Notes under the pieces: model-generated
The model's database searches: none
The model's input: the letters and a program-made list of their open reading frames with translations, nothing else
Told to the model about the DNA's origin: nothing
Assembly (NCBI GenBank): GCA_003163855.1
Contig: PLRJ01000190.1
Location: forward strand, 1-58,084
Source: Bryobacterales bacterium
GTDB lineage: Bacteria; Acidobacteriota; Terriglobia; Bryobacterales; Bryobacteraceae
Reading direction: 5' to 3'
DNA: 58,084 nucleotides
Part shown: positions 8,104 to 17,259 of the stretch, piece after piece
Layout of the letters: the number at the start of each line of letters is the position of its first letter
How positions within the stretch are numbered: position 1 is the stretch's first letter
Position numbers and translations under genes: made by a program

Positions 8104-8700
8104 ATGGCGATAGCCATCACGTTCGATGACGGGCCGAACCGTACCACGACACTCCAATTATTGACAATGCTGGAGCAGTTGCGCATTCCAGCCACCTTCT
8201 TTGTACTCGGCTACATGGTGGAAAAGAATGCCGATTCGCTAAAGATGATCGCGAGCTCACGGCTGAAGCACGAGGTTGGCAACCACTCCTGGTCGCACTC
8301 CAACTTTGAAAAGATGAGCGACAGCCAGCTTCGTACTGAAATAACCAGCGTGAACGATATTGTGGTTAAGGTGCTGGGCAAGAGCTACCTGCCGAAACTG
8401 GTGCGGCCGCCGCGAGGCCAATTGCGCCCCGCACAGCGCAAGTTGATTGAAGGAATGTCGATGAAACTGGTGGGCTGGGATGTGGATCCGCATGATTGGT
8501 CACATCACCAGACCGAATCAGCCATCATTAAGAACATTTTGACCAATACCTGCGACGGGAAAACTATATTGGCCCACGATGTGCATCCGCATACAGTTGA
8601 CGCTATGAAAACGGTGCTTCCGGCGCTGCAGAAGAAGAAATTTTCGTTCGTTACAGTGTCAACGCTGGGCCGCTTCACGAAGGGCGGACTGACGGCTTAG
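8104..8700 (+). CDS. NodB-type polysaccharide deacetylase
   Basis: A 198-residue carbohydrate esterase family 4 catalytic domain with all five NodB motifs: TFDDGP (general base and metal Asp), NHSWSH (metal His pair), RPPRGQ, the DPHDWS region and ILAHDV (catalytic His). These enzymes remove N- or O-acetyl groups from chitin, peptidoglycan or exopolysaccharide using Zn or Co. I use ATG 8104, just before the domain; upstream codons overlap yihY and read as non-protein-like sequence. With this start no signal peptide is present, which is unusual for a cell-wall enzyme. Its 3' end overlaps the convergent heme A synthase gene by 42 bases. Confidence 0.9.
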   Translation: MAIAITFDDGPNRTTTLQLLTMLEQLRIPATFFVLGYMVEKNADSLKMIASSRLKHEVGNHSWSHSNFEKMSDSQLRTEITSVNDIVVKVLGKSYLPKLVRPPRGQLRPAQRKLIEGMSMKLVGWDVDPHDWSHHQTESAIIKNILTNTCDGKTILAHDVHPHTVDAMKTVLPALQKKKFSFVTVSTLGRFTKGGLTA

Positions 8701-9642
8701 CTCCGCCACCGGCACTTCCAAGGGGCCGGCTTGTCCCGCCTCCAAGATCATCACGACGACCGCGACCCACAACGTATCCGCCAGAAGTAAATGGCTCAAT
8801 TGCATCCAGAGGGGCGCCAGCAAGGTGAGATTCAGCGCACCCCAAACGATCTGGAAGACGGCCAACCCGATGACCCGCATTGCGGCCTTACCCGCGACCG
8901 TGCCCGGGTGGCTGCGAATCAGGGTCAATCCCGCCCAGATGATGAACGCCGCGCCCAGCAATGCCATGGCCGGATGCGTCAGCCGCAGTCGGAGCAACAG
9001 CGGCGATCCGCTGGCGAAATCGCGCTGCATACCTTCCGCCAGAGAAGCCGAAGGAAACAGAGTATCGCCCAGCGCCGCAATCACGCCGGTGAGGCTGACC
9101 ACAACGGTAACAAGCGCGGCCCAGAAAAACAGCGGCGGAGAATCGCGCAGCCGTAACCGCGAGATGGAGTTCGACGCAAGCCATGCCGTTATAGCCATGG
9201 CGCCCAGCAGCAGCATCGTATTGGTGAGATGCGCCGACAGATACCAAACGCGCCCGGCGGACTGATCTTTTGCCACTAAGCGAAAGATAACCAGGCCAGC
9301 CCCCAGCGCCGCCTCAATCAGCAGAAAAACCAGCGAAGCAAGCGAATAGCGCCGCACTGCATGGCGCTTCGGAAATGCCATAAAAGCCCAGATACAAAGC
9401 ACAACCATGCCGATTGTGTCCGCGCTAGTCATCATCCGGTGGGTAAATTCGATAATCGTCGGCTTCGTCATCTGTGCTGGCAGCACTTGGCCGTTGCAGA
9501 ATGGCCAGTGTGCGCCGCAGCCGTCTCCGGAGTAGGAAACGCGCACGTAAGCGCCCCACAAGATTACGGGAAAGTTGAACGCCAGCAAGGCCCACGCGAA
9601 CCATCCGAACCGTCGGCGCGCGGTATCTGTCCGGAAATTCAT
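8659..9642 (-). CDS. ctaA: Heme A synthase, COX15/CtaA family
   Basis: The 327-residue, eight-span membrane protein oxidises heme O to heme A for aa3-type terminal oxidases. The first periplasmic loop contains the paired cysteines GDGCGAHWPFCNG, followed by the His-bearing EFTHRMMT. Heme-ligand histidines recur in LSAHLTNT, RLTHPAMA and QLSHLLLAD, the fourfold pattern expected of COX15/CtaA. It is the last gene of a minus-strand operon (dehydrogenase, dehydratase, Nudix, ctaA) with 11 bases to the Nudix gene. No cytochrome oxidase or ctaB is in the window. The overlap of its end with the deacetylase gene is on opposite strands. Confidence 0.92.
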   Translation of the reverse strand: MNFRTDTARRRFGWFAWALLAFNFPVILWGAYVRVSYSGDGCGAHWPFCNGQVLPAQMTKPTIIEFTHRMMTSADTIGMVVLCIWAFMAFPKRHAVRRYSLASLVFLLIEAALGAGLVIFRLVAKDQSAGRVWYLSAHLTNTMLLLGAMAITAWLASNSISRLRLRDSPPLFFWAALVTVVVSLTGVIAALGDTLFPSASLAEGMQRDFASGSPLLLRLRLTHPAMALLGAAFIIWAGLTLIRSHPGTVAGKAAMRVIGLAVFQIVWGALNLTLLAPLWMQLSHLLLADTLWVAVVVMILEAGQAGPLEVPVAELSRQSALREAAQR

Positions 9643-9653
9643 GTCTATCTCTA

Positions 9654-10208
9654 CTATCGCGCGGTTCTTTCAAGGCGTTTGTGGGCAACCATCAAAACGG
9701 CCGCTACGCTGCAGACCTCGGTAATCCGGCCGTCCATCACCATGGCCACAACTTGGTCGAACGGACGCCAGTCCACCACAATGTCTTCTTCGGGATCAAG
9801 GTGCATGGGCGTCTCGGAAAGTTCGGTGGCGAGAAAAAGGCTCTGCATATCGTCCGACACGCCGTTGCAGACGTCCACAACGCTCAACATCTCCCAATGT
9901 TGAGCGATAACACCGACTTCTTCAGCCAGCTCGCGCTGGGCGGTGATCAGCATGTCGGCCTCATGCGGCGCAGACCCGCCGCGCGGAATTTCCCAGCTGT
10001 GGCGGTTCAGCGCATAACGCCATTGGCCCACCAGCGCCACTTCGCCCGCGGCATTCATCGCGACAATGCCAACCGACGGACGTATCTCGACAACGCCATA
10101 AATTCCAGGCTGGCCATCGGGCCTTATCACGTCGTCTTCACGCACGCGAATCCAGGCATTTTCGTAAGCTATGCGGCTTGCTTTGGTCTGCCACGGGTTT
10201 GGCGGCAT
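9654..10208 (-). CDS. Nudix hydrolase, ADP-sugar pyrophosphatase-like
   Basis: A 184-residue protein with a Nudix box (GGSAPHE...QRELAEEVGV) that coordinates Mg2+ and hydrolyses nucleoside diphosphates linked to another moiety. Compared with the classical G-x5-E-x7-REUxEExGU pattern, there is one extra residue between the first Glu and the RE pair, as I count it. The length and the SWEIPRG motif before the box fit the ADP-ribose/ADP-sugar pyrophosphatase branch. It is tightly packed between the threonine dehydratase (3 bases) and ctaA (11 bases). Substrate is inferred only. Confidence 0.85.
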   Translation of the reverse strand: MPPNPWQTKASRIAYENAWIRVREDDVIRPDGQPGIYGVVEIRPSVGIVAMNAAGEVALVGQWRYALNRHSWEIPRGGSAPHEADMLITAQRELAEEVGVIAQHWEMLSVVDVCNGVSDDMQSLFLATELSETPMHLDPEEDIVVDWRPFDQVVAMVMDGRITEVCSVAAVLMVAHKRLERTAR

Positions 10209-10211
10209 TGT

Positions 10212-11195
10212 TTAGTTGGCCACGCAGATGTCGGCCAGAACGTCCAGATCGACATTTCCACCGGACAGAATCACGCCGGTAGAACGGATTCCGCCGGGCA
10301 GCAGATGTTGCATAACCGCCGCCGCGCCTACCGCGCCGCTTGGTTCAGTTAATAACTTCATTCTTGTTAGCAGGAAGCGAACCGCCGCCTTGATCTCGTC
10401 TTCTGAAACAAGCAGAATGTCTTCGATCATCGACTTGACGATGGGAAAAGTCACCGCACCGGGAATATTGGTCCGCAAGCCATCGGCGATGGTAGCGGGC
10501 GGAGCAATCGCGGTACGATGTCCCGCTTTTAACGATAGCGCCCAATCGTTCGCCTGTTGCGGTTCCGCGCCGAAAACACGAATGCCTGGCCGCAGCGTCT
10601 TCGCGACGATCAGGGTTCCCGAAAGCAATCCGCCGCCGCCGACCGGGACGACGATGGATTCCAAATTCGGGTTTTCATTTAAAATCTCGAGTGCTACGGT
10701 GCCTTGCCCCGCGACAATCAGCGGATGATCGTAGGACGGAATCACCGTTGCGCCGCTTTCCTCGGCAATGCGTGCTGCGATAGCCTCGCGATTTTCCTTC
10801 AACCGGTCGAAAAAGACGATGGTCGCCGGAAAGCGCCGGGTGGACTCCACTTTTGAGCGCGGAGCGTCGGTCGGCATCACAATGGTTGCCTGGACGCCCA
10901 GATGCGCGGCCGCCATGGCCACGGCTTGCGCGTGATTGCCGGAGGAGAAGGTAACCACTCCGCGTTTTCGGTCCTCCGCGCTCAACGCCATCAGGAAGTT
11001 CAGCGCGCCGCGAATCTTGAACGCGCCACCCGTTTGCAGATTTTCGCACTTGAACCAGGTCTCGACACCGGCGAGTTCACTGAACAGGTGCGATGCCAGC
11101 AGCGGCGTATTGCGGGCAAGCGCCCTAATGCGCTCGGCGGCCAGGTGGACATCATCCAGCGTGATGTTCGTGACTAAAACTTCTTCGCTCGTCAT
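10212..11195 (-). CDS. Threonine/serine dehydratase (PLP fold type II)
   Basis: At 327 residues, this is the short, catabolic form with no C-terminal ACT-like regulatory domain. PLP-binding Lys60 lies in GGAFKIRGALNF; SSGNHAQAVA forms the substrate loop and VGGGGLLSG binds the cofactor phosphate. The enzyme deaminates threonine to 2-oxobutanoate (or serine to pyruvate) through an enamine intermediate of the kind RidA proteins hydrolyse. RidA domains occur at 33-34.5 kb and 38.4 kb but are not linked. It lies 6 bases after the D-2-hydroxyacid dehydrogenase gene. Serine racemase activity is an alternative that sequence does not exclude. Confidence 0.9.
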   Translation of the reverse strand: MTSEEVLVTNITLDDVHLAAERIRALARNTPLLASHLFSELAGVETWFKCENLQTGGAFKIRGALNFLMALSAEDRKRGVVTFSSGNHAQAVAMAAAHLGVQATIVMPTDAPRSKVESTRRFPATIVFFDRLKENREAIAARIAEESGATVIPSYDHPLIVAGQGTVALEILNENPNLESIVVPVGGGGLLSGTLIVAKTLRPGIRVFGAEPQQANDWALSLKAGHRTAIAPPATIADGLRTNIPGAVTFPIVKSMIEDILLVSEDEIKAAVRFLLTRMKLLTEPSGAVGAAAVMQHLLPGGIRSTGVILSGGNVDLDVLADICVAN

Positions 11196-11201
11196 CTCGC
11201 T

Positions 11202-12182
11202 TTAATAGCCCGCTTTCTTATCTACGATGTTCGCCAGCGGCTCGCCTGCGATATAGCGCTGCAGATTCGCGACAAATAGCTGCATGCTTAATTCCAGCCA
11301 ATCCGGATCGACAGTACGGTCGGTGCAATGCGGGGAAATTAAGACATTTTCCATATCCCACAATGGCGATGACGGCGGCAGCGGCTCCTCTTCAAATACG
11401 TCGAGCGCGGCGCCGCCGATGCGTTTCTGCTGCAAAGCGCGAATTAGTGCCTCCTCATCTATCACGGGACCGCGGCCGACGTTGATGACAATGGCGTCCT
11501 GCTTCATGACGGCGAATTGAACGTCGCTGAGCATGTGATGTGTTTCCGGCGTAAGCGGCGCGGCGGCGAGCACGACATCCACTCCCGCTAGCATAGTTCC
11601 GAGTTCATCGGTGGGGAAAATGCGGTCGAGTACTTCATCGTTCTTGGATCTTTCGGGATTGCGGCGAACGGCGTGGATCCTGGCGCCCATACCCTTGGCC
11701 AGAATGGCGCATTCGCGGCCGATTTCACCGTAGCCGACCACGCCCATAATGCGGTCGCGCACGAAACGAGTGGAGAAATCGTCCCATTTGTGGGCTTGCT
11801 GGCTTTCCACCAGCCGACGCACACGCTTGTAGTGGTAGAGCATTCCAAGCACCGCAAATTCCGCCAGCGATCGCTTGAATACGCCGCGCGCGTTGGTAAC
11901 CGGAATGTCACTTTCAATCAGAGCCGGGAATAACAACTTCTCGACACCGGCGGAAAGCGAGTGAATCCAGCGCACCTTATGTGCGTGCGGCCAAATCTTG
12001 GAGAAGTTAACGCTCTTGCCAGTCAGCCCAGAATAGAGAATGACCTCAGCATCGGCTGCCAGCTTCTCCACTTCATCTTCCTGATTGCTGATGTGGAAGT
12101 CGGCCACATCTTTGACTGCATCGAGAATCCGCAAGGAGTAATTGTCGGGTTGGAAGATTACCAGAACGTTCAATTTCGGCAT
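11202..12182 (-). CDS. D-2-hydroxyacid dehydrogenase
   Basis: I choose ATG 12182 (MPKLNVLVIFQ), giving 326 residues. A longer frame exists but would overlap the divergent gene and reads as non-homologous. The NAD-binding motif is GVVGYGEIGREC. NVGRGPVIDEEAL carries the catalytic Arg region and SPHCTDR the catalytic His. The family interconverts 2-keto acids and D-2-hydroxy acids (glyoxylate, hydroxypyruvate, phosphoglycerate). The gene heads the dehydrogenase/dehydratase/Nudix/ctaA operon and faces the zinc-ribbon gene across 48 bases. Confidence 0.9.
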   Translation of the reverse strand: MPKLNVLVIFQPDNYSLRILDAVKDVADFHISNQEDEVEKLAADAEVILYSGLTGKSVNFSKIWPHAHKVRWIHSLSAGVEKLLFPALIESDIPVTNARGVFKRSLAEFAVLGMLYHYKRVRRLVESQQAHKWDDFSTRFVRDRIMGVVGYGEIGRECAILAKGMGARIHAVRRNPERSKNDEVLDRIFPTDELGTMLAGVDVVLAAAPLTPETHHMLSDVQFAVMKQDAIVINVGRGPVIDEEALIRALQQKRIGGAALDVFEEEPLPPSSPLWDMENVLISPHCTDRTVDPDWLELSMQLFVANLQRYIAGEPLANIVDKKAGY

Positions 12183-12230
12183 GAGTCGCTTTAGCCATCT
12201 TAAATGGCGGTGACCCGTTAAACTAGAAGA

Positions 12231-12842
12231 GTGGAACCTAGATGTACCTGCGGCGCGATGCTTCCGCCCGATGCACGCTTCTGTCACAAATGTGGCAAAC
12301 CGCAGTATGAAGAGGATGTAGCACGTCTGGCGGAGCTGGAGGCGGAAATGACGCCAACGCCAGTGGCCGCGCCTGCGCCGGAGCTTATAGCGAAGCCGAT
12401 CGGCATCGGCAACCTGCGCGCGGTGGGAATCACGATGGCGGTAGCCGCGCTGGCTTTAGTCTGCATGGTTTTGGCGAGCATGGTGGCCCCGCCCATTGTC
12501 CCCATCATTCTGTGTGCCGCAGGCTTCGCCGCCGCCCGCTTCTATCGGGGATCGAGCAGCATAACGGCGCTGGCCGGCGCGATTCTCGGAACCATGACGG
12601 GCGTTTGGTTGTTTCTTGTTTTCGCTCTGTCGGTAGCGGTAGTTACCGTTTCGTTATCTTCTCCCGATGGCGAGCAACTTGCCAAAGCATTCTCGCCCAA
12701 AGTGCCGGTCGAAATGATCCACATGCTGCAGGATCCTCATCAGATGGTGACGGGCGTTCTGGTGCCTACCTTCTTCGTGCTGGTGATCATAGCGGCGTTT
12801 GGCGGATTGCTGGCTGCGCGCTTACGAACCCGCGGCCGCTGA
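12231..12842 (+). CDS. Zinc-ribbon membrane protein of unknown function
   Basis: A 203-residue protein starting with GTG. The N terminus is a short zinc ribbon (CTCG...CHKCG, residues 5-24). After a Pro/Ala linker come four hydrophobic segments (about 62-85, 92-108, 114-140, 175-195). Zinc-ribbon/multi-span proteins of this layout are frequent in Acidobacteria and uncharacterised. It lies 58 bases upstream of the PfkB kinase gene and could lead the plus-strand operon. Confidence 0.6.
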   Translation: MEPRCTCGAMLPPDARFCHKCGKPQYEEDVARLAELEAEMTPTPVAAPAPELIAKPIGIGNLRAVGITMAVAALALVCMVLASMVAPPIVPIILCAAGFAAARFYRGSSSITALAGAILGTMTGVWLFLVFALSVAVVTVSLSSPDGEQLAKAFSPKVPVEMIHMLQDPHQMVTGVLVPTFFVLVIIAAFGGLLAARLRTRGR

Positions 12843-12900
12843 TGCAAGCCGGCGGTTGTTACGCTGGTAGTCCAAGCCCGTCCACCGCAAACTTCCCTGA

Positions 12901-13845
12901 ATGAGTAAACCGATTCTCACGCTTACCGTTAACCCGGCCATCGACCGTATCGTCACGGTCGACAGGCTGGTTTTTGAGGACCGCGCTTACATTGAATCCA
13001 CCACCGAGATGGCGGGGGGCCGCGGCATCAACGCCGCGCGCGTGTTGACCAGTTTCGGCGCCAGCGCCGTTGCCATCACAACCTCGGGCCGCGAAAGCGG
13101 ACGCAGGATGGAAGAGTTTCTGCAGAAGGACACCTTCGACAAAGAATTTGTCAAGATCCGAAACGCTATACGCACGAATTTAACCATTTCCGACCGGCAG
13201 GGTTTGTCGATCAAGCTGAACGAGGTTGGCCCTGCCCTGTCTGTTCCTGAACTGCGGCGAATTATGCAGGCGACGGAAAAGCGGCTGGAGGGTTCGTCGT
13301 GGCTGATGGTCTGCGGCAGCCTGCCATCGGGCGTAGATCTGCACTTCTACACCAAGCTGTTGAAGGCGGCCGCCAAGCACCATGTCGAGACACTGCTAGA
13401 CACCGACGGCGATCCCTTTCTGCACGGGTTGGAAGGTGAGCCGACGATTGTTAAGCCGAATCAGTCGGAAGCGGAGCGGCTGTTGAACACTCCTTTGATT
13501 ACCCGCTCGCAATTGATCGATGCGGTACAGAAGATTATGAAGATGGGCCCGAAGTCAGTGGTGCTGTCCCTGGGCAGCCGCGGCGTGATTGCTGCGACAA
13601 CAACCGAGGGCGTTTTGGAGGTTGTGCCGCCCCCAATCGACGCCGTGTGCCCCATCGGCGCGGGCGATGCCATGTCTGCCGCCATTGTATGGTCGCTGGC
13701 AAAAGGTGATCCGTTCAGCGATGCACTGCGCTGGGGAGTGGCGGCGGGTACAGCGTCATCGAAGCTGCCTGGGATTACGATGGCTAACCTTGAGCAAGCG
13801 AAAGAGATTTATCCGCACACGCAAATTACGCGCGTCGTGACGTAA
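12901..13845 (+). CDS. PfkB-family hexose kinase (1-phosphofructokinase/LacC type)
   Basis: The 314-residue sugar kinase has an N terminus (LTLTVNPAIDRIV) typical of 1-phosphofructokinase and tagatose-6-phosphate kinase. The glycine-rich motif is GGRGINAARVL, and the C-terminal signature is PIGAGDAMSAAIVW with the catalytic Asp in GAGD. It phosphorylates a phosphosugar with ATP. No PTS gene is nearby, so a role in fructose uptake is not supported; a phosphofructokinase role is possible. Eight bases separate it from the sulfite oxidase gene. Confidence 0.88.
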   Translation: MSKPILTLTVNPAIDRIVTVDRLVFEDRAYIESTTEMAGGRGINAARVLTSFGASAVAITTSGRESGRRMEEFLQKDTFDKEFVKIRNAIRTNLTISDRQGLSIKLNEVGPALSVPELRRIMQATEKRLEGSSWLMVCGSLPSGVDLHFYTKLLKAAAKHHVETLLDTDGDPFLHGLEGEPTIVKPNQSEAERLLNTPLITRSQLIDAVQKIMKMGPKSVVLSLGSRGVIAATTTEGVLEVVPPPIDAVCPIGAGDAMSAAIVWSLAKGDPFSDALRWGVAAGTASSKLPGITMANLEQAKEIYPHTQITRVVT

Positions 13846-13853
13846 CACTGCTT

Positions 13854-15008
13854 ATGCCAGAAACACTGAGTGCAACCAGGCGGCAGTTGCTTACAGGCTT
13901 AGTCGCAACGGCGGCCTTCGCGCAGACGCAAGAGACCATTTCGATTCCCGGCAAGCAATCGATGCTGGTGCATAACGATCGTCCGGAGGATCTGGAAACT
14001 CCCTTGAGTGGTTTGAACACCTGGATAACGCCGAACGATCTGTTCTTTGTCCGCCAGCATTTGCCGCGGCCCCGTGTCAATGAGGGTCAGTACCGGCTGA
14101 CGCTGGATGGAAAGGTAAATCGGCCGTTGCAACTGACGCTGGCCGACCTTCGCAAGCTGCCGCAATACACATTGGCCGCCACGCTTGAGTGTACGGGAAA
14201 CGCGCGCGGTTTCTTCCGGCCGCGTGTGCCGGGTATTCAATGGGGCCGGGGCGCTATTGGTAATGCCGAATGGTCGGGTCCACGGCTCAGCGATGTATTG
14301 AAAATGGCCGGCGCTAATCTCGATTCCACTTACGCCACCTTTAACGGCGCCGATGTTGGAGTAGCGAAGACGCCTGATTTTATCCGCTCGCTGCCCATGA
14401 AGAAGTCGCTGCATCCGGCCACTCTGCTGGCGCTGAAGATGAACGGCGAGGCCATTCCTGACATACACGGGTTCCCGGTCCGCTTGATTGTCCCGGGCTG
14501 GGATGGAACCAGTTGGGTGAAGTGGGTAACGTCTATTACGGTGGCCGACGAACCTAATACAGGCTTCTTCATGGACCCGGCTTACCGGTTTCCTAAACAT
14601 CCGGGCGCGCCGGGCGTAGCGATTGATCCGTCCGATCTTGAGGTGATTGAAGGGATGCCGGTCAAGTCGTTTATCACGAGTCCGACCGACCAGGAAAGCG
14701 TGCCTTTGAGCAAGACAACTATTCGCGGTGTAGCCTGGGCCGGTGAAGAGAAGATTGAGGCAGTTCACATTTCAACCGACGGCGGCAGCCGCTGGGAAGA
14801 AGCGCAGCTTTCGCCGCAAAAGCTCGCCTTCGCGTGGCGGCTGTGGAGCTACGAATGGCAACCACCCAAGCAGGGCTACTATAACCTTCTTTCGCGGTCA
14901 ACTGATTCAGCGGGGCGCGTTCAACCTGTGGTTGCAGCGTGGAATCCATCGGGCTACCTTTATTCCGCTATCGATAAGATTGGGGTTGTGGTGGAGAAGG
15001 GCGCATGA
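13854..15008 (+). CDS. Sulfite oxidase-type molybdopterin oxidoreductase, Tat-exported
   Basis: The 384-residue protein starts with a Tat-like signal (TRRQLLTGLVATAAFA). The molybdopterin domain (about 50-250) has the Mo-ligating Cys113 in LECTGNARG, then the FNGADVG and HGFPVRLIVPGWDG substrate/cofactor segments. The C-terminal third matches the Mo-co dimerisation domain (SPTDQESVP..., ending near residue 375). It oxidises sulfite to sulfate in the periplasm. The cytochrome c gene overlaps its stop by ATGA, the arrangement of SorA/SorB sulfite:cytochrome c oxidoreductases. A different substrate within the family remains possible. Confidence 0.92.
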   Translation: MPETLSATRRQLLTGLVATAAFAQTQETISIPGKQSMLVHNDRPEDLETPLSGLNTWITPNDLFFVRQHLPRPRVNEGQYRLTLDGKVNRPLQLTLADLRKLPQYTLAATLECTGNARGFFRPRVPGIQWGRGAIGNAEWSGPRLSDVLKMAGANLDSTYATFNGADVGVAKTPDFIRSLPMKKSLHPATLLALKMNGEAIPDIHGFPVRLIVPGWDGTSWVKWVTSITVADEPNTGFFMDPAYRFPKHPGAPGVAIDPSDLEVIEGMPVKSFITSPTDQESVPLSKTTIRGVAWAGEEKIEAVHISTDGGSRWEEAQLSPQKLAFAWRLWSYEWQPPKQGYYNLLSRSTDSAGRVQPVVAAWNPSGYLYSAIDKIGVVVEKGA

Positions 15009-15292
15009 AGATCATGCTGCTTGCTTTTTGTCTAGGCGTGATCCTGAATGCCGCCGATGATGCGACCTTACCAGCGGGTAAGAAGGCGGAGCAGCAAGCG
15101 TGCGTGGCCTGCCACAGTACTCGGATCATTGAATCGCAGCGTCTATCGCCGGCGGCATGGAAAAAGGAGATGGCCAAGATGATCGGGTGGGGAGCCGTTG
15201 TGCCGAATCAGGAAATCCTGCTGGACTACCTGACGACGGAGTTCAACGACTCGAAGCCCGTGCCATCGCCCGAACATTCCAAATCTAAATAG
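15005..15292 (+). CDS. Small c-type cytochrome, SorB-like subunit
   Basis: A 95-residue periplasmic protein with a signal peptide (about residues 1-17, ending LNAA) and one heme motif C33-V-A-C36-H37. MAKMIGWG about 25 residues later supplies a Met axial-ligand candidate. The pattern [11 protein letters not shown]...W matches cytochromes paired with sulfite dehydrogenases. It starts inside the stop of the sulfite oxidase (ATGA) and would accept its electrons. Its 3' end overlaps the convergent dehydratase gene by 8 bases. Confidence 0.9.
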   Translation: MKIMLLAFCLGVILNAADDATLPAGKKAEQQACVACHSTRIIESQRLSPAAWKKEMAKMIGWGAVVPNQEILLDYLTTEFNDSKPVPSPEHSKSK

Positions 15293-17243
15293 ACTTAAGC
15301 CGTTGCACAATCGCGTCTGTATCGTAGACACAGCCGGCCCAGACTCCGCCGCTGGCCTGAATCAAGGCCGCCCATAACTTTGTGTCGTCGGGCAGTCTCG
15401 GATCGGGCTCCAAGTCAGAGCGCATGGGCCGCGCGGCCAGCCTGCGGGCGCCTTCTCCGGCGCTGAACTCTTCTCCTTTTTCACCAATCAGGTTGACGGA
15501 TGCATCGAGCTTTACGCGATCGACGTGAATCTCAAGCAGGTCGCCGTCCAGCAGCTTGCCGACGGGTCCGCCGGCCAGCGCCTCGGGCGAAACATGTCCG
15601 ATGCAAGCACCGGTTGAGACGCCGCTAAAGCGCGCGTCCGTGATAACCGCGATGTGCTTGCCGAAGGTGAGATGTTTCAGGGCGGAGGTGATCTGATAGA
15701 TCTCCTGCATGCCCGAACCCATGGGTCCGCCGCAGATAAGCACCATGATGTCACCGTCCACCACCTGTTTGCTTTTGATGGCTTGAATGGCAGCGTGCTC
15801 GCTGGTGAAGATGCGCGCCAGGCCGCGCTTGCGATAGACGCCGTCCGCATCCACAAGCGAGGGATCGATGGAAGTACTCTTGACCACTGAACCGTCGGGC
15901 GCCAGGTTGCCTACCGGAAAGCTGACGGTAGGGGTTAAACCTTTGGCTTTGGCGGCATCGGGCGAAAGAATGACGTCGGCGGCATCGATACCGTCACGGG
16001 TCTTCAATTCAGCGTGCAGCGCGTGCCTTCGCTTGCTATCCTTCCACCAATTCAGGCATTCGTCCAGGGTCTCGCCGCTCACGGTTTTCACCGAAGTGTC
16101 CAGCAAGCCGCGATCGCGAAGTTGCAGCATCACTTCCGGAACAGCTCCGGCGAGGAAGACCTGGACAGTGGCGAAATTCCTGGGCCCGTTAGGAAGGCAA
16201 TCCACAAGCCTTGGAACCTGGCGGTTGAGTTCGGTCCAATCGTGAACGGTGGGACGCTTCAATTTGGCCGAGTAGGCGATGGCCGGGATGTGAAGCAGCA
16301 GATTGGTGGACCCGCCGAAAGCTGCGTGCAGCACCATGGCGTTGCGCAATGAGGCTTGGGTCAGTATATGGGTGGTATTCATGCCGAGCGAGTGTTGGCG
16401 AAGAATGGCCAGGGCTGAGCGGCGCGCGCCATCGAGCCAGATGGGATGTCCGGAAGGCGCCAGAGCAGTATGCGGCAGCGCGAGTCCGAGTGCTTCGCCG
16501 ACCACTTGCGAAGTTGCCGCGGTGCCGAGAAATTGACAGCCGCCACCGGGCGAGGCGCAGGCAGTGCAGGCCATCTCTTCGGCGTATTCAAGCGAGATCT
16601 GGTTATGCGCGAAGCGCGCGCCAATGGTCTGCACCATGCCCGCGTCCTCGCCTTTTTCCGGCAGCAGAGTTACGCCGCCCGGCACCAGGACAGTAGGCAG
16701 ATCGTGACAAGCGGCGAGTGCCATCATCATGGCGGGAAGGCCTTTATCGCAGGTGGCGATGCCAATGACGCCGCGCCGTGTGGGTAGGGAGCGAATCAAA
16801 CGGCGCAGCACCATGCTGGCGTCGTTGCGAAACGGCAGCGAATCGAACATGCCGGCGGTGCCTTGTGTGCGGCCGTCGCAGGGATCGGTGCAAGCTCCGG
16901 CGAATGGGACTGCACCCAGTTTCTTCAGCTCGTTGGCAGCTTCACGGACGAGGAGGCCGACTTCCCAATGGCCGGTGTGGTAGCCGAGCGCCACCGGTGT
17001 GCCGTCTTCGGCTCGTAGGCCGCCGTGGGTGCTGAGCAGCAGGAATTCGGGGCCAGCCATCTGCTTGGGATCCCAACCCATGCCGGCGTTTTGAGAGAGC
17101 CCGAATAATTGCCCGGATGGGGCGTTCAACAAAAGCTCCGGCGTGAGTTCCAGTTTGCCGGCAGGTCCGGCGGCGTGGGTACTTACGCTCAATAGATCCG
17201 GGTTGTCAGCTTCGAGAACTTCCACTGCGGAGGGGATTCGCAT
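15285..17243 (-). CDS. YjhG/YagF-type D-xylonate dehydratase (IlvD/Edd family)
   Basis: With the start at ATG 17243 the protein has 652 residues. The sequence follows E. coli YjhG almost throughout as I recall it: [75 protein letters not shown] and [18 protein letters not shown]. Conserved cysteines in DPCDG, TCDKG and GGGCQF are candidates for Fe-S cluster binding. It dehydrates D-xylonate to 2-keto-3-deoxy-xylonate, feeding a Dahms or Weimberg pathway. Two earlier ATGs (17255, 17261) are in frame; the latter overlaps the divergent fbp start codon. Substrate is family-based. Confidence 0.92.
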   Translation of the reverse strand: MRIPSAVEVLEADNPDLLSVSTHAAGPAGKLELTPELLLNAPSGQLFGLSQNAGMGWDPKQMAGPEFLLLSTHGGLRAEDGTPVALGYHTGHWEVGLLVREAANELKKLGAVPFAGACTDPCDGRTQGTAGMFDSLPFRNDASMVLRRLIRSLPTRRGVIGIATCDKGLPAMMMALAACHDLPTVLVPGGVTLLPEKGEDAGMVQTIGARFAHNQISLEYAEEMACTACASPGGGCQFLGTAATSQVVGEALGLALPHTALAPSGHPIWLDGARRSALAILRQHSLGMNTTHILTQASLRNAMVLHAAFGGSTNLLLHIPAIAYSAKLKRPTVHDWTELNRQVPRLVDCLPNGPRNFATVQVFLAGAVPEVMLQLRDRGLLDTSVKTVSGETLDECLNWWKDSKRRHALHAELKTRDGIDAADVILSPDAAKAKGLTPTVSFPVGNLAPDGSVVKSTSIDPSLVDADGVYRKRGLARIFTSEHAAIQAIKSKQVVDGDIMVLICGGPMGSGMQEIYQITSALKHLTFGKHIAVITDARFSGVSTGACIGHVSPEALAGGPVGKLLDGDLLEIHVDRVKLDASVNLIGEKGEEFSAGEGARRLAARPMRSDLEPDPRLPDDTKLWAALIQASGGVWAGCVYDTDAIVQRLKSI

Positions 17244-17259
17244 ACTATAAGCCATAACC

